From contig JAJDDI010000017.1 in the NCBI GenBank assembly GCA_029260375.1, positions 48,841 through 112,840 on the forward strand: a DNA stretch of 64,000 nt, in the 5' to 3' direction. Below, piece by piece: positions 1 to 6,810 of this stretch (the stretch's first letter is position 1; every line of letters starts with the position of its first letter). The position numbers were made by a program, and so were the translations under genes. The notes under the pieces are model-generated. The model was not told the DNA's origin. It was given only the letters and a program-made list of their open reading frames with translations, and ran no database searches. The DNA is from Phycisphaerales bacterium. Lineage in GTDB: Bacteria; Planctomycetota; Phycisphaerae; Phycisphaerales; UBA1924.

Positions 1-1
1 G

Positions 2-592
2 GCCGCGACGCTCATGGGCGCCGCCGCGATCACCAACGGCTCGCTCACGCTGGACAACTGCCCAATCGACGCGATGCTCGCCGTGACCGAGCACCTGCGT
101 CAGATCGGGGTGAGCGTCGAGGTCGGGCCGCACGAGAAGGACATGCTGCGGGCAACGTGCCGGGTGAGCACGGGGCGTCGCCTGGCGCCGGTCGTCGCGA
201 CGACCCAGCCCCACCCCGGGTTCCCAACCGACGCCCAGGCGCAGCTCATGGCGCTCGTGTCGCTGGCCGACGGCAACTCGGTGATCACGGAGAAGATCTT
301 CCCCGAGCGGTTCCTGCACGTGCCCGAGCTGGCGCGGATGGGCGCCCGCCTGCACCGGCACGGGGCGACGGTGGTCGTGTCCGGCGTGCGCGAGCTGACG
401 GGGGCGCCGGTCATGGCGTCGGACCTGCGTGCCAGCGCCGGGCTCGTGCTCGCGGGCATGGCGGCCCGGGGCACGACCACGATCAACCGCGTCTACCACC
501 TGGACCGCGGGTACGAGCGATTGGAAGAGCGCCTCGAGCGCGTGGGCGCGAAGATCCGGCGTGTGAAAGCCGAGCAGCCCGTCGCGGTCTGA
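2..592 (+). CDS. murA: UDP-N-acetylglucosamine 1-carboxyvinyltransferase, C-terminal part (5' truncated by window edge)
   Basis: MurA transfers enolpyruvate from PEP to UDP-GlcNAc, the first committed step of peptidoglycan synthesis in the cytoplasm. Only the last ~196 residues are visible; the frame is open to the window edge (AATLMGAAAITNG), so the ATG at 14 is internal. Visible family signatures are TDAQAQLMAL, ERFLHVPELARMGA and the C-terminal block ASDLRASAGLVLAGMAARG followed by YHLDRGYERLEERL. The catalytic Cys loop lies upstream, outside the window. The gene is convergent with the HPr gene, with only three bases between their stop codons. A planctomycete with MurA is consistent with a peptidoglycan wall. 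Very secure assignment. Confidence 0.97.
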   Translation, partial: AATLMGAAAITNGSLTLDNCPIDAMLAVTEHLRQIGVSVEVGPHEKDMLRATCRVSTGRRLAPVVATTQPHPGFPTDAQAQLMALVSLADGNSVITEKIFPERFLHVPELARMGARLHRHGATVVVSGVRELTGAPVMASDLRASAGLVLAGMAARGTTTINRVYHLDRGYERLEERLERVGAKIRRVKAEQPVAV

Positions 593-595
593 GCT

Positions 596-895
596 TCAGT
601 CTTCGTCGAAGCCCCGGGCGACGAGGGCCTTGAGCTCCTCGGCGCAGGGGTGGGCGTCGTCGCCGTCGAGGATCAGTTCCAGCTCGGTGCCCTTGGTGGC
701 GGCGAGCATCATGATCTCCATGATCGATTTGCCGTCAACCTCGTCGGATCCCTTGCGCACGCGGACGCTCGAGGCGAACTTGCTCGCGGTATCGACGAAC
801 GCCATCGCCGGACGGGCGTGGAGCCCGAGGCGATTGACAATCGTCACCTTGACCGTGAGACCATCGCCCACGCGATCCTCCAGCTTCCAGGCCAC
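596..895 (-). CDS. HPr-family phosphocarrier protein (PTS; NPr-like)
   Basis: 99-residue HPr protein, which relays phosphate from enzyme I to EIIA proteins. The active-site block NRLGLHARPA puts the phosphorylated His at residue 26, and GKSIMEIMML puts the regulatory Ser at residue 57; the 31-residue spacing equals the classical His15-Ser46 spacing. About 11 residues precede the usual HPr start, so the GTG at 895 may be slightly too far upstream. It lies 30 bp downstream of the EIIA gene on the same strand, so it is probably the last gene of a DUF502-hpf-ptsN-HPr transcript. Enzyme I is not in the window. The context suggests the regulatory nitrogen-type PTS rather than sugar uptake, but this is inferred. 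Confidence 0.93.
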   Translation of the reverse strand: MAWKLEDRVGDGLTVKVTIVNRLGLHARPAMAFVDTASKFASSVRVRKGSDEVDGKSIMEIMMLAATKGTELELILDGDDAHPCAEELKALVARGFDED

Positions 896-925
896 ACGGG
901 GCGTACGCCGCCCCGGGCGAGGGGT

Positions 926-1405
926 TCAGCCCACGGGCTTCTGACTGTCCGCCTCGTCGAGCAGGGTCTTGACCTCTTCGACGCTGGTGGCCTGGCGGAG
1001 GAACCGGCGGAACGTGTCCTTGGACAGGCTCTTGAAGATCGCCTCCATCGCCTGAAGGTGCTCCTCGGGCTGGTCCTCGGGGCTCAGCAGCAGGAAGACG
1101 GAGTAGACGGGCTGCTTGTCGAGCGCGTTGAACTCGATGCCGCCCTTGCTCAGCCCGATCGCGGCGCTCATGCGTGTGATGCCCGTGTGCTTGACGTGCG
1201 GGACCGCGACGCCCCGCCCGAACCCCGTCGAGCCCTTGTGCTCGCGCGCCAGCAGGCGATCGAGCAGCTCGTCGCGCACCGATCCGGACACGGCGCCCGC
1301 GCTCACGAGCTGGTCCACGAGGGCGCCGATGGTCTCATCGCGCTCGATGGAGCCCAGGTCGGGGACGATCGCGCCCTCGACAACGATGTCGCTGAGCTTC
1401 ATCAT
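926..1405 (-). CDS. ptsN: PTS EIIA domain protein (PtsN/EIIA-Ntr type)
   Basis: A PTS_EIIA_2 (fructose/Ntr) domain of about 159 residues that accepts phosphate from HPr. The phosphorylatable His is His70 in GRGVAVPH. The fold is recognisable from the STGFGRG loop and the C-terminal LLSPEDQPEEHLQAMEAI stretch (the family's LxxP...HL..L element). An in-frame ATG exists seven codons upstream (1426), but the ATG at 1405 (MMKLSDIV) has a GGAAGGA ribosome site about 7 nt away and matches the family start. Stand-alone EIIA next to hpf and HPr resembles the proteobacterial rpoN-hpf-ptsN-npr region, hence the PtsN call. No sugar-specific EIIB/EIIC genes are nearby. Confidence 0.9.
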   Translation of the reverse strand: MMKLSDIVVEGAIVPDLGSIERDETIGALVDQLVSAGAVSGSVRDELLDRLLAREHKGSTGFGRGVAVPHVKHTGITRMSAAIGLSKGGIEFNALDKQPVYSVFLLLSPEDQPEEHLQAMEAIFKSLSKDTFRRFLRQATSVEEVKTLLDEADSQKPVG

Positions 1406-1432
1406 GGTTCGGTCCTTCCGTCGCAACGCTGA

Positions 1433-1738
1433 TCAGCCGCGATTGCCGAGCTTGAACTTCTCTTTGAAGTCGGTGAGTTGGCGGGTGGCCTTCTGGGTCA
1501 CCTGATCGATCGTGCCGTAGAGGTCATCGCCCGAGGCGTGCGCGACGAAATCGTCGTGATGCTCGACATCGACGACGAGCTCGACCTTGTGCTCGCCCTT
1601 GCTGTCCGCCTCGAAGATGGTGTACGTAATCTGGAGAATCCGATCGTAGTACTTGTTGAGCTTCTCGCCCTTGGACTCGGCGTGCTCCCGGATAGGGTCG
1701 GTGATCTCGATATGCCGCCCGATGATGTCAATACGCAT
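1433..1738 (-). CDS. hpf: Ribosome hibernation promoting factor (HPF/RaiA family, short form)
   Basis: 101-residue S30AE-domain protein that binds the small ribosomal subunit and promotes hibernation in stationary phase. Recognised from the N-terminal MRIDIIGRHIEITDPIREH, the KLNKYYDRI segment and the VVDVEHHDDFVAHASGDDLYGTID stretch with its alternating acidic/basic pattern. The length matches the short HPF class; the C-terminal dimerisation domain of long HPF is absent. The start is the ATG at 1738, preceded by AGGAGA eight bases away; the open frame upstream to 1819 has no support. The ptsN gene follows 27 bp downstream, so the two are probably co-transcribed. Confidence 0.93.
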   Translation of the reverse strand: MRIDIIGRHIEITDPIREHAESKGEKLNKYYDRILQITYTIFEADSKGEHKVELVVDVEHHDDFVAHASGDDLYGTIDQVTQKATRQLTDFKEKFKLGNRG

Positions 1739-1860
1739 ACAGATCTCCTGTCTCGGCGGACAAACGCGGGCCCGCAACCCACGCTCACGCCGCAGGATCT
1801 GGCCCTCGCCGCCGTCCACAGCATAGCTCCGCCGGGCGTGCGGGATCGATCGGGCGAGCC

Positions 1861-2778
1861 CTAGCCCTCGTCCTTCTCGATCGCGCGCTCCACAGCCTTT
1901 CGGGCGTCCAGCTCGCCCTCGGCCTGGATCATCCGCGGCCCGCCCGCCGCGCCGATGATCCCGGGCTCGTCGATGCCCGAGCCCTCTCCCGTCGGGTTCT
2001 CCGGGGTGAGCACGCCCGCCGTGATCACGAACCGCAGCGCCTCCTCGACCGAGACGTTCAAGCGCACAATCTTCTCTTGAACAACGTTGATTGTGAATCC
2101 GGTGAACGGCGTGGGCGAGGTGGGGATGAACACGCTCGACACCCTGGCGCCGGCGGTCGCGTCGATCTGGCGGATCGACGTGCCCGTCAGGAATCCCACC
2201 GTCCAGATCCCCTTGGACGGGTACTCGACGAGCACCACGTCGCGGAACGCCATTTTCTTCTCGCCCAGGATCAGCTCGACCATCTGCTTGACGTGCGGGT
2301 ACACCTGCTTGAACCCGGGGATGCGGCTGATGAGGCGTTCCAGGTGCGAGTACAGACGTTTGCCCAGGAAGTTCGACAGCAGAACACCCGCGAGGTAGAT
2401 CAGCAGGATCGCGACGAGCAGGCCCGTGAGGTTCAGGTACCAGTGGCTGGCCCAGTACTCCTCAAGGTAGTTCCGGCGCAGGTCGATTTTGATCGCCTTG
2501 TCGGGCACGCTCGCCCGGTACTCGCCCCCCGCCCGCGCCTTGCCCAGCTCGTCGGGCGACACCACGAACCACTCGGGCAGGCTCTCGTCGTCGAAGACCT
2601 TGGGCACGCCCCAGACGATCGCGGCCCGCGTGCCCGCGTTGATCGGTCCCGCCACGTTCGAGAACACGAACACGAACGCCTGCCACAGGATCCAGAGCGT
2701 CAGGATCGACGGCAGCAGGATCGCCAGCCCCCGCCCGAAGAACTTCTTGAAATCACCTTCGAACGTCTTTGGGCCCAT
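1861..2778 (-). CDS. DUF502 family membrane protein
   Basis: About 305 residues. The N-terminus MGPKTFEGDFKKFFGRG is followed by a transmembrane segment (about residues 16-42), a periplasmic loop, and a second segment near residues 118-140 (NLTGLLVAILLIYLAGVLL). The conserved block RIPGFKQVYPHVKQMVELIL and VLVEYPSKGIWTVGFLTG identify DUF502, a family of unknown function found in many Gram-negative bacteria. The C-terminal ~60 residues are acidic and unstructured-looking. The start at 2778 was chosen because family homology begins there; the upstream open frame is not protein-like. The gene is divergent from galE and lies 122 bp upstream of hpf on the same strand. No enzymatic role can be assigned. 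Confidence 0.88.
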   Translation of the reverse strand: MGPKTFEGDFKKFFGRGLAILLPSILTLWILWQAFVFVFSNVAGPINAGTRAAIVWGVPKVFDDESLPEWFVVSPDELGKARAGGEYRASVPDKAIKIDLRRNYLEEYWASHWYLNLTGLLVAILLIYLAGVLLSNFLGKRLYSHLERLISRIPGFKQVYPHVKQMVELILGEKKMAFRDVVLVEYPSKGIWTVGFLTGTSIRQIDATAGARVSSVFIPTSPTPFTGFTINVVQEKIVRLNVSVEEALRFVITAGVLTPENPTGEGSGIDEPGIIGAAGGPRMIQAEGELDARKAVERAIEKDEG

Positions 2779-2917
2779 GGGCGGTGGTTGTCCTCGAGGA
2801 GCGTGTCGATCGGGCGATCCGTCGCCCGGCCCGGAGTCTACGGCACGCGCCCGCCGGGTGTTCTCCCCCGCGCCCGCGCGGGCGATACCCTGCCCCTGAT
2901 CAGAGCAGGAGGTCCCG

Positions 2918-3943
2918 ATGCGTTGTTTGGTCACAGGAGGCGCCGGTTTCATCGGGTCGCACGCCGTCCAGCGCCTCCTGCGCGACGGGCACGAGGTGCT
3001 CGCGATCGACGACCTCTCCCGCGGGCACGCCGAGGCGATCGACCTGCTCCGCCAGGACGCCGGCGGGCGTTTGAGCTTCGAGCGAGTCTCGATCCAGGAC
3101 CACGACGGCCTGGTCAACGCCGCGGGGGCGTTCGCGCCCCAGGCCGTCATGCACTTCGCGGCCCTGGCGTACGTCGGAGAGAGCGTCCAGCAGCCCGGGC
3201 GCTACTACGCGGTCAATGTCGCGGGCATGCTCAACCTCATGCACGCGTGCGCCGACGTCGAGAAGTTTGTCTTCAGCTCCTCGTGCGCCACCTACGGCCA
3301 GCCCCCCGCCGAGCTCATCCCCGTGCCCGAGACCTGCCCGCAGGCTCCCATGAGCCCGTACGGCAGGACCAAGCTCATCGGCGAGTGGATGCTCCGGGAT
3401 TGCGCGCGAGCGATGGAGCTCGGGGGCCGGCCCGTGGGCGTCGCGATGCTGCGATACTTCAACGTCGCCGGCGCCGACCGCTCCGGGCTCCTGGGCGAGG
3501 ACCACGAACCCGAGACCCATCTGATACCCCTGGCCATCGACGCGGCCCTCGGGCGACGCGACTCGCTCACCATCTTCGGGACCGATTACCCCACGACCGA
3601 CGGCACGTGCGTGCGTGATTACGTCCACGTCGAGGACCTCGTCGATGCGCATGTCGCGGCGCTCGACGCGCTCAAACCCGGGCGCGTGCTGGCCTACAAC
3701 GTGGGCAGCGGACGCGGGTACTCCGTGCGTGAGGTCATCGACACGGTCGGTCAGGTCGTGGGATCGGTGGTGCCAACGGTCGAGGGCGCCCGGCGCGAGG
3801 GCGATCCGCCGAGCCTGTTTGCTGACCCGTCGAAGATTCGGCGCGAGCTGGGCTGGAAGGCCCGCGCGGGGGACCTGCGTGAGATCGTCGCCGACGCCGC
3901 GTCCTGGCGCACGTCGCATCCCGGCGGCTACGCCCAATGCTGA
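2918..3943 (+). CDS. galE: UDP-glucose 4-epimerase
   Basis: 341-residue extended short-chain dehydrogenase that interconverts UDP-glucose and UDP-galactose with bound NAD, supplying sugars for surface polysaccharides. The Rossmann motif TGGAGFIGSH is at residues 6-15 and the catalytic YxxxK is Tyr148/Lys152 (SPYGRTK), preceded by the FSSSCATYG block that holds the catalytic Ser. Further GalE signatures are LRYFNVAGAD, GTDYPTTDGTCVRDYVHVEDL and YNVGSGRGYSVREV. The length is normal for GalE. The ATG at 2918 has AGGAGGT five bases upstream. It stands alone between a divergent DUF502 gene and a convergent FG-GAP gene. A close epimerase of another UDP-sugar is possible but less likely. Confidence 0.94.
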   Translation: MRCLVTGGAGFIGSHAVQRLLRDGHEVLAIDDLSRGHAEAIDLLRQDAGGRLSFERVSIQDHDGLVNAAGAFAPQAVMHFAALAYVGESVQQPGRYYAVNVAGMLNLMHACADVEKFVFSSSCATYGQPPAELIPVPETCPQAPMSPYGRTKLIGEWMLRDCARAMELGGRPVGVAMLRYFNVAGADRSGLLGEDHEPETHLIPLAIDAALGRRDSLTIFGTDYPTTDGTCVRDYVHVEDLVDAHVAALDALKPGRVLAYNVGSGRGYSVREVIDTVGQVVGSVVPTVEGARREGDPPSLFADPSKIRRELGWKARAGDLREIVADAASWRTSHPGGYAQC

Positions 3944-3951
3944 GTCAAACG

Positions 3952-3979
3952 CCGCGCCGGGGCGATGGCCCCGGCGCGG
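3952..3979. terminator. Perfect 12-bp stem-loop between convergent genes
   Basis: The sequence forms a perfect 12-bp GC-rich stem (CCGCGCCGGGGC / GCCCCGGCGCGG) around a GATG tetraloop. It lies 8 bp after the galE stop and 34 bp beyond the stop of the convergent FG-GAP gene. An outer CAAAC/GTTTG pair extends the stem loosely. There is no long T run, so termination on either strand would depend mainly on the strong hairpin. The bidirectional role is inferred from position. Confidence 0.55.
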
Positions 3980-4013
3980 ACGAGTGTTTGGTCCCCTACC
4001 CAAGCCCGCTGAA

Positions 4014-6272
4014 CTACGGGCACCCGGCGCCGAACTCGGTCAGGAAGAGCAGCACGTCATCGAAGTTGAGCACGTTGTAGGGCGGCGCCAGATCCGCCCG
4101 GCAGCCGATGTTGATCGACGTGTAGAACTCGGTCACCCGCCCGCTGTTGCAGTTGACGACCGCCTTGTCGCTCACGCGCAGTCGGATCGTGTACGCGCAG
4201 GGACGGAGCGAGGAGATATCCCAGGGGGCGATGACGCCCTCGGTGACGTTGCTGACGCCGCTGGCGATCGGGATCCAGGTGTTGGTGTCCCCGCCGGTGT
4301 AGGCCAGCGACCAGCCGCCAATGTTCTCGTCGAAGGCCGTCCCGACGATATCGATCGACCCCGCGGGGTTGAACGGGTCGCAGTTGAGCGGGGAATCAAT
4401 CAGTGCGATCGGGGCGGTGTTGTCGATGAGGATGGCGTCGCGCCGGACGGTCTTCATGTCGCCGCACCCGTTGGACGCGGTGACGCGCAGGTCGTAGGCG
4501 CCGTCATCGACGCCGGCGGTGTTCCAGTCAGCCAGCAGCTCGTTGATCCGCCCGCCGGGGTAGCTGGCGAAGTTGGGGTCCACGATCATCCAGTCCTCGG
4601 TGCCGGCCTCGCTGAACTCCACGATGTACTCGTCCGGGGCGCAGTTGTTATCGTTGGCCGTCCCGAAGACGCACGCCGTTCCGCCGACGATGTCCGCCGA
4701 GGACACGTCGCCCGCGGCGATGTTGCCCCGCGCCAGGATCCAGTCGAGGCTGTCGTAGTCCGTGGAGACCCACACCACCTGCTCGGCGGTGCTCTTGAGC
4801 CCCGAGGCGCTCTCGACGCTCAGGCGGATCAGGTACAGTCCCTCTCCCAGCCCGCCCACGCTCATCGTCCCCAGGACGCCGCCCGGCTCGGGGACGCTGT
4901 CCATGGAGTTGACGATCGTGGTCCACGCCGTCGGGCTCGAGACCGGGCGGTACTCGAGGCGGAACGACTCGAACACGCCCCCGGGCACGTCCGCAACGCC
5001 CGTGATGTCGCTGCCCGCGAGGCAGACGCAGCTGCCGCTGAGCCCGAAGGCGCTGGGCGAGTCGATGCGCGCCACCGGGTCGGGCCCGCCGATGACGAGG
5101 GTCCGGTTGAGCAGGACGTTGATCACGTCGTCAGGGGCGTTGCAGGCGATGACGTCGGCGTCACCGTCGCCGTCCAGGTCACCCGCGGCGGGCTCGCTGT
5201 CGCTCGACGTGCCGTAGTTCCCGCCGTCGGTGAACGCCCCCGAGCCGTTGTTGAGCAGCACCCGCACACCCTGCGTGATGGTGGCGATCATGATGTCCTT
5301 GTCGCCGTCGCCCTCCTCGGCGCCCAGGTCAGCGATCGCCAGGCCCTCGGGACTCCCGCTGACGCCGACCGTCGTTGAGGTCGGGAAGCTCGGGAACGGG
5401 TTGGCCCCGGCGTTGTAGTTGTTGAGGTGGACGCTGACGGTCCCGTCAACGCGGTTGATGACGATGAGGTCGGGCGATCCGTCGCCGTTCATGTCCTCGC
5501 TGACGATGTCGCCCGGGTTGTCGCCGGTGTCCACGAAAAGGGCGAAGTCTCCGGAGAAGAACGAGCCCGTCCCCGTGTTGTAAAGGATGGTCAGCGTGTC
5601 GCTGCCACTGTTGGAAGTGATGATGTCGGGGGCGCCATCAAAGTTCAGGTCCCCAGCAGTGATGTTGTTGGGGAACTGCCCGCCTGTGCCCCCGTTATTT
5701 TGGGTCGAGATGATCGATGGCGCGGGCCAGTTCGTGCCCGAGCCGTCCCCGAAGTAGACACGCACGTGGCTGTTGGCGTCGCCGTTGCCTACCACGATGT
5801 CGGGCTTGCCGTCCACGTTGAAGTCCGCGATCGCGATGTCGGTCGGCAGAGATCCCGCAGGGATGATGACCTCGGGCAGGAACGTGCCGTTGCCGTTGTT
5901 GCGCAGCAGCGAGAGGTCCGAGGTATCGCGGTTGGAGAGCACGAGGTCGATGTCCCCGTCCAGGTCCATGTCCGCGGCCGTGATCGAGAGCGGGTTCGAT
6001 CCCACGCCGAAGAACGCGGGCGCCCCGAACGTCCCGTCACCGTTGTTGAGCAGGACCACCGCCCGGTCAAAGGTCGCGTCGCTCAGCGAGTTGCCGGCAA
6101 TGTCCAGGTCGCCGTCGTTGTCCAGGTCCGCCAGTATGGTGTCCGTCGTCGCGTCGGTGGTGCTGTACGACACCTGGTCCGCGAAGCCCGCGAACTGGGC
6201 GAGCGACGGCGAGGCCAGCGCCAGCAGGGCGGACGCAGCACATGAGATTCTCAGTGTGGTCTGGCAGGGCAT
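4014..6272 (-). CDS. Secreted FG-GAP/VCBS repeat protein with Ig-like repeats and C-terminal GC-type dockerin motif
   Basis: 752 residues with a Sec signal peptide (MPCQTTLRISCAASALLALASPSLA). Residues ~25-390 hold seven FG-GAP/VCBS repeats, each with a DxDxDGDxD-like calcium loop (for example ADLDNDGDLDIAG, ADMDLDGDIDLVLSN, GDLDGDGDADVIACN). Seven repeats predict one complete integrin-like beta-propeller. Residues ~395-720 contain three Ig-like/invasin-type segments with paired cysteines. The protein ends CRADLAPPYNVLNFDDV...FGAGCP, a single copy of the motif that closes three other exported proteins in this window; the first Cys could pair with the terminal GCP Cys. The ATG at 6272 has a GGAGAG site. 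Probably exported and cell-surface attached; the ligand is unknown. Confidence 0.85.
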   Translation of the reverse strand: MPCQTTLRISCAASALLALASPSLAQFAGFADQVSYSTTDATTDTILADLDNDGDLDIAGNSLSDATFDRAVVLLNNGDGTFGAPAFFGVGSNPLSITAADMDLDGDIDLVLSNRDTSDLSLLRNNGNGTFLPEVIIPAGSLPTDIAIADFNVDGKPDIVVGNGDANSHVRVYFGDGSGTNWPAPSIISTQNNGGTGGQFPNNITAGDLNFDGAPDIITSNSGSDTLTILYNTGTGSFFSGDFALFVDTGDNPGDIVSEDMNGDGSPDLIVINRVDGTVSVHLNNYNAGANPFPSFPTSTTVGVSGSPEGLAIADLGAEEGDGDKDIMIATITQGVRVLLNNGSGAFTDGGNYGTSSDSEPAAGDLDGDGDADVIACNAPDDVINVLLNRTLVIGGPDPVARIDSPSAFGLSGSCVCLAGSDITGVADVPGGVFESFRLEYRPVSSPTAWTTIVNSMDSVPEPGGVLGTMSVGGLGEGLYLIRLSVESASGLKSTAEQVVWVSTDYDSLDWILARGNIAAGDVSSADIVGGTACVFGTANDNNCAPDEYIVEFSEAGTEDWMIVDPNFASYPGGRINELLADWNTAGVDDGAYDLRVTASNGCGDMKTVRRDAILIDNTAPIALIDSPLNCDPFNPAGSIDIVGTAFDENIGGWSLAYTGGDTNTWIPIASGVSNVTEGVIAPWDISSLRPCAYTIRLRVSDKAVVNCNSGRVTEFYTSINIGCRADLAPPYNVLNFDDVLLFLTEFGAGCP

Positions 6273-6810
6273 GTGATCTCTCCGTGGGGGGTGGAACGAG
6301 CAATGTCATCCGCGTGTTTGGCGCTCCCTCGGCGAGAGCGTACCGCGCCGCCGGGAAGGCACAAAGAGCCGATTGTCCGGTCTCTGCGCTCGTCCAGCGA
6401 CTCTCTCACGCCGATCCCCGAAAGATACGAACACCCCATCTCGAAGCGGCCCAGCTCCGGCAAACACGGCCCGGTCTCACCCCTCCCGGGACTGACAGAA
6501 GATCAACAGATCGGTGCTCCGGATCATGTTCCGATCGAGCGCCCGTATCGCTCCCCCGCGAGGGGCGGGGAGCGCGGCCACCCCGGTTCGGGGGGGCGTC
6601 TGTGGAACAGGCCTCGGCGCCCCGTGGGTGAAGCGCGCAGGCAATCTGATCGAGCGAGCCTTCGTGCCGATGAGAGAGGCCGCGCCCGCGAAACTCCGAG
6701 GGGAGCTGCAAACCGGGGGGTCTCTTGCCGACGTCGCACGATGGTCCAGGCGGCGGGCGTGACTTGCGATTGTAAGTTAATCCCGGAGCTTGCGAGAGCG
6801 ATGATTCGGT
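6273..6810. other. 538-bp divergent intergenic region, no gene supported
   Basis: This stretch separates the start codons of the minus-strand FG-GAP gene and the plus-strand sensor kinase and must contain both promoters. Overlapping open frames on both strands show no recognisable protein character. A hairpin with arms GCTCCCC/GGGGAGC lies near 6550-6573, followed by a small CCCCGGTTCGGGG palindrome. I could not identify convincing -35/-10 pairs, operators or a structured RNA. Confidence 0.6.

Noticed and set aside
6273..6810. Overlapping small open frames in the divergent gap
   Set aside because: No ribosome site, no motif and Arg/Ser/Pro-rich composition on all frames.
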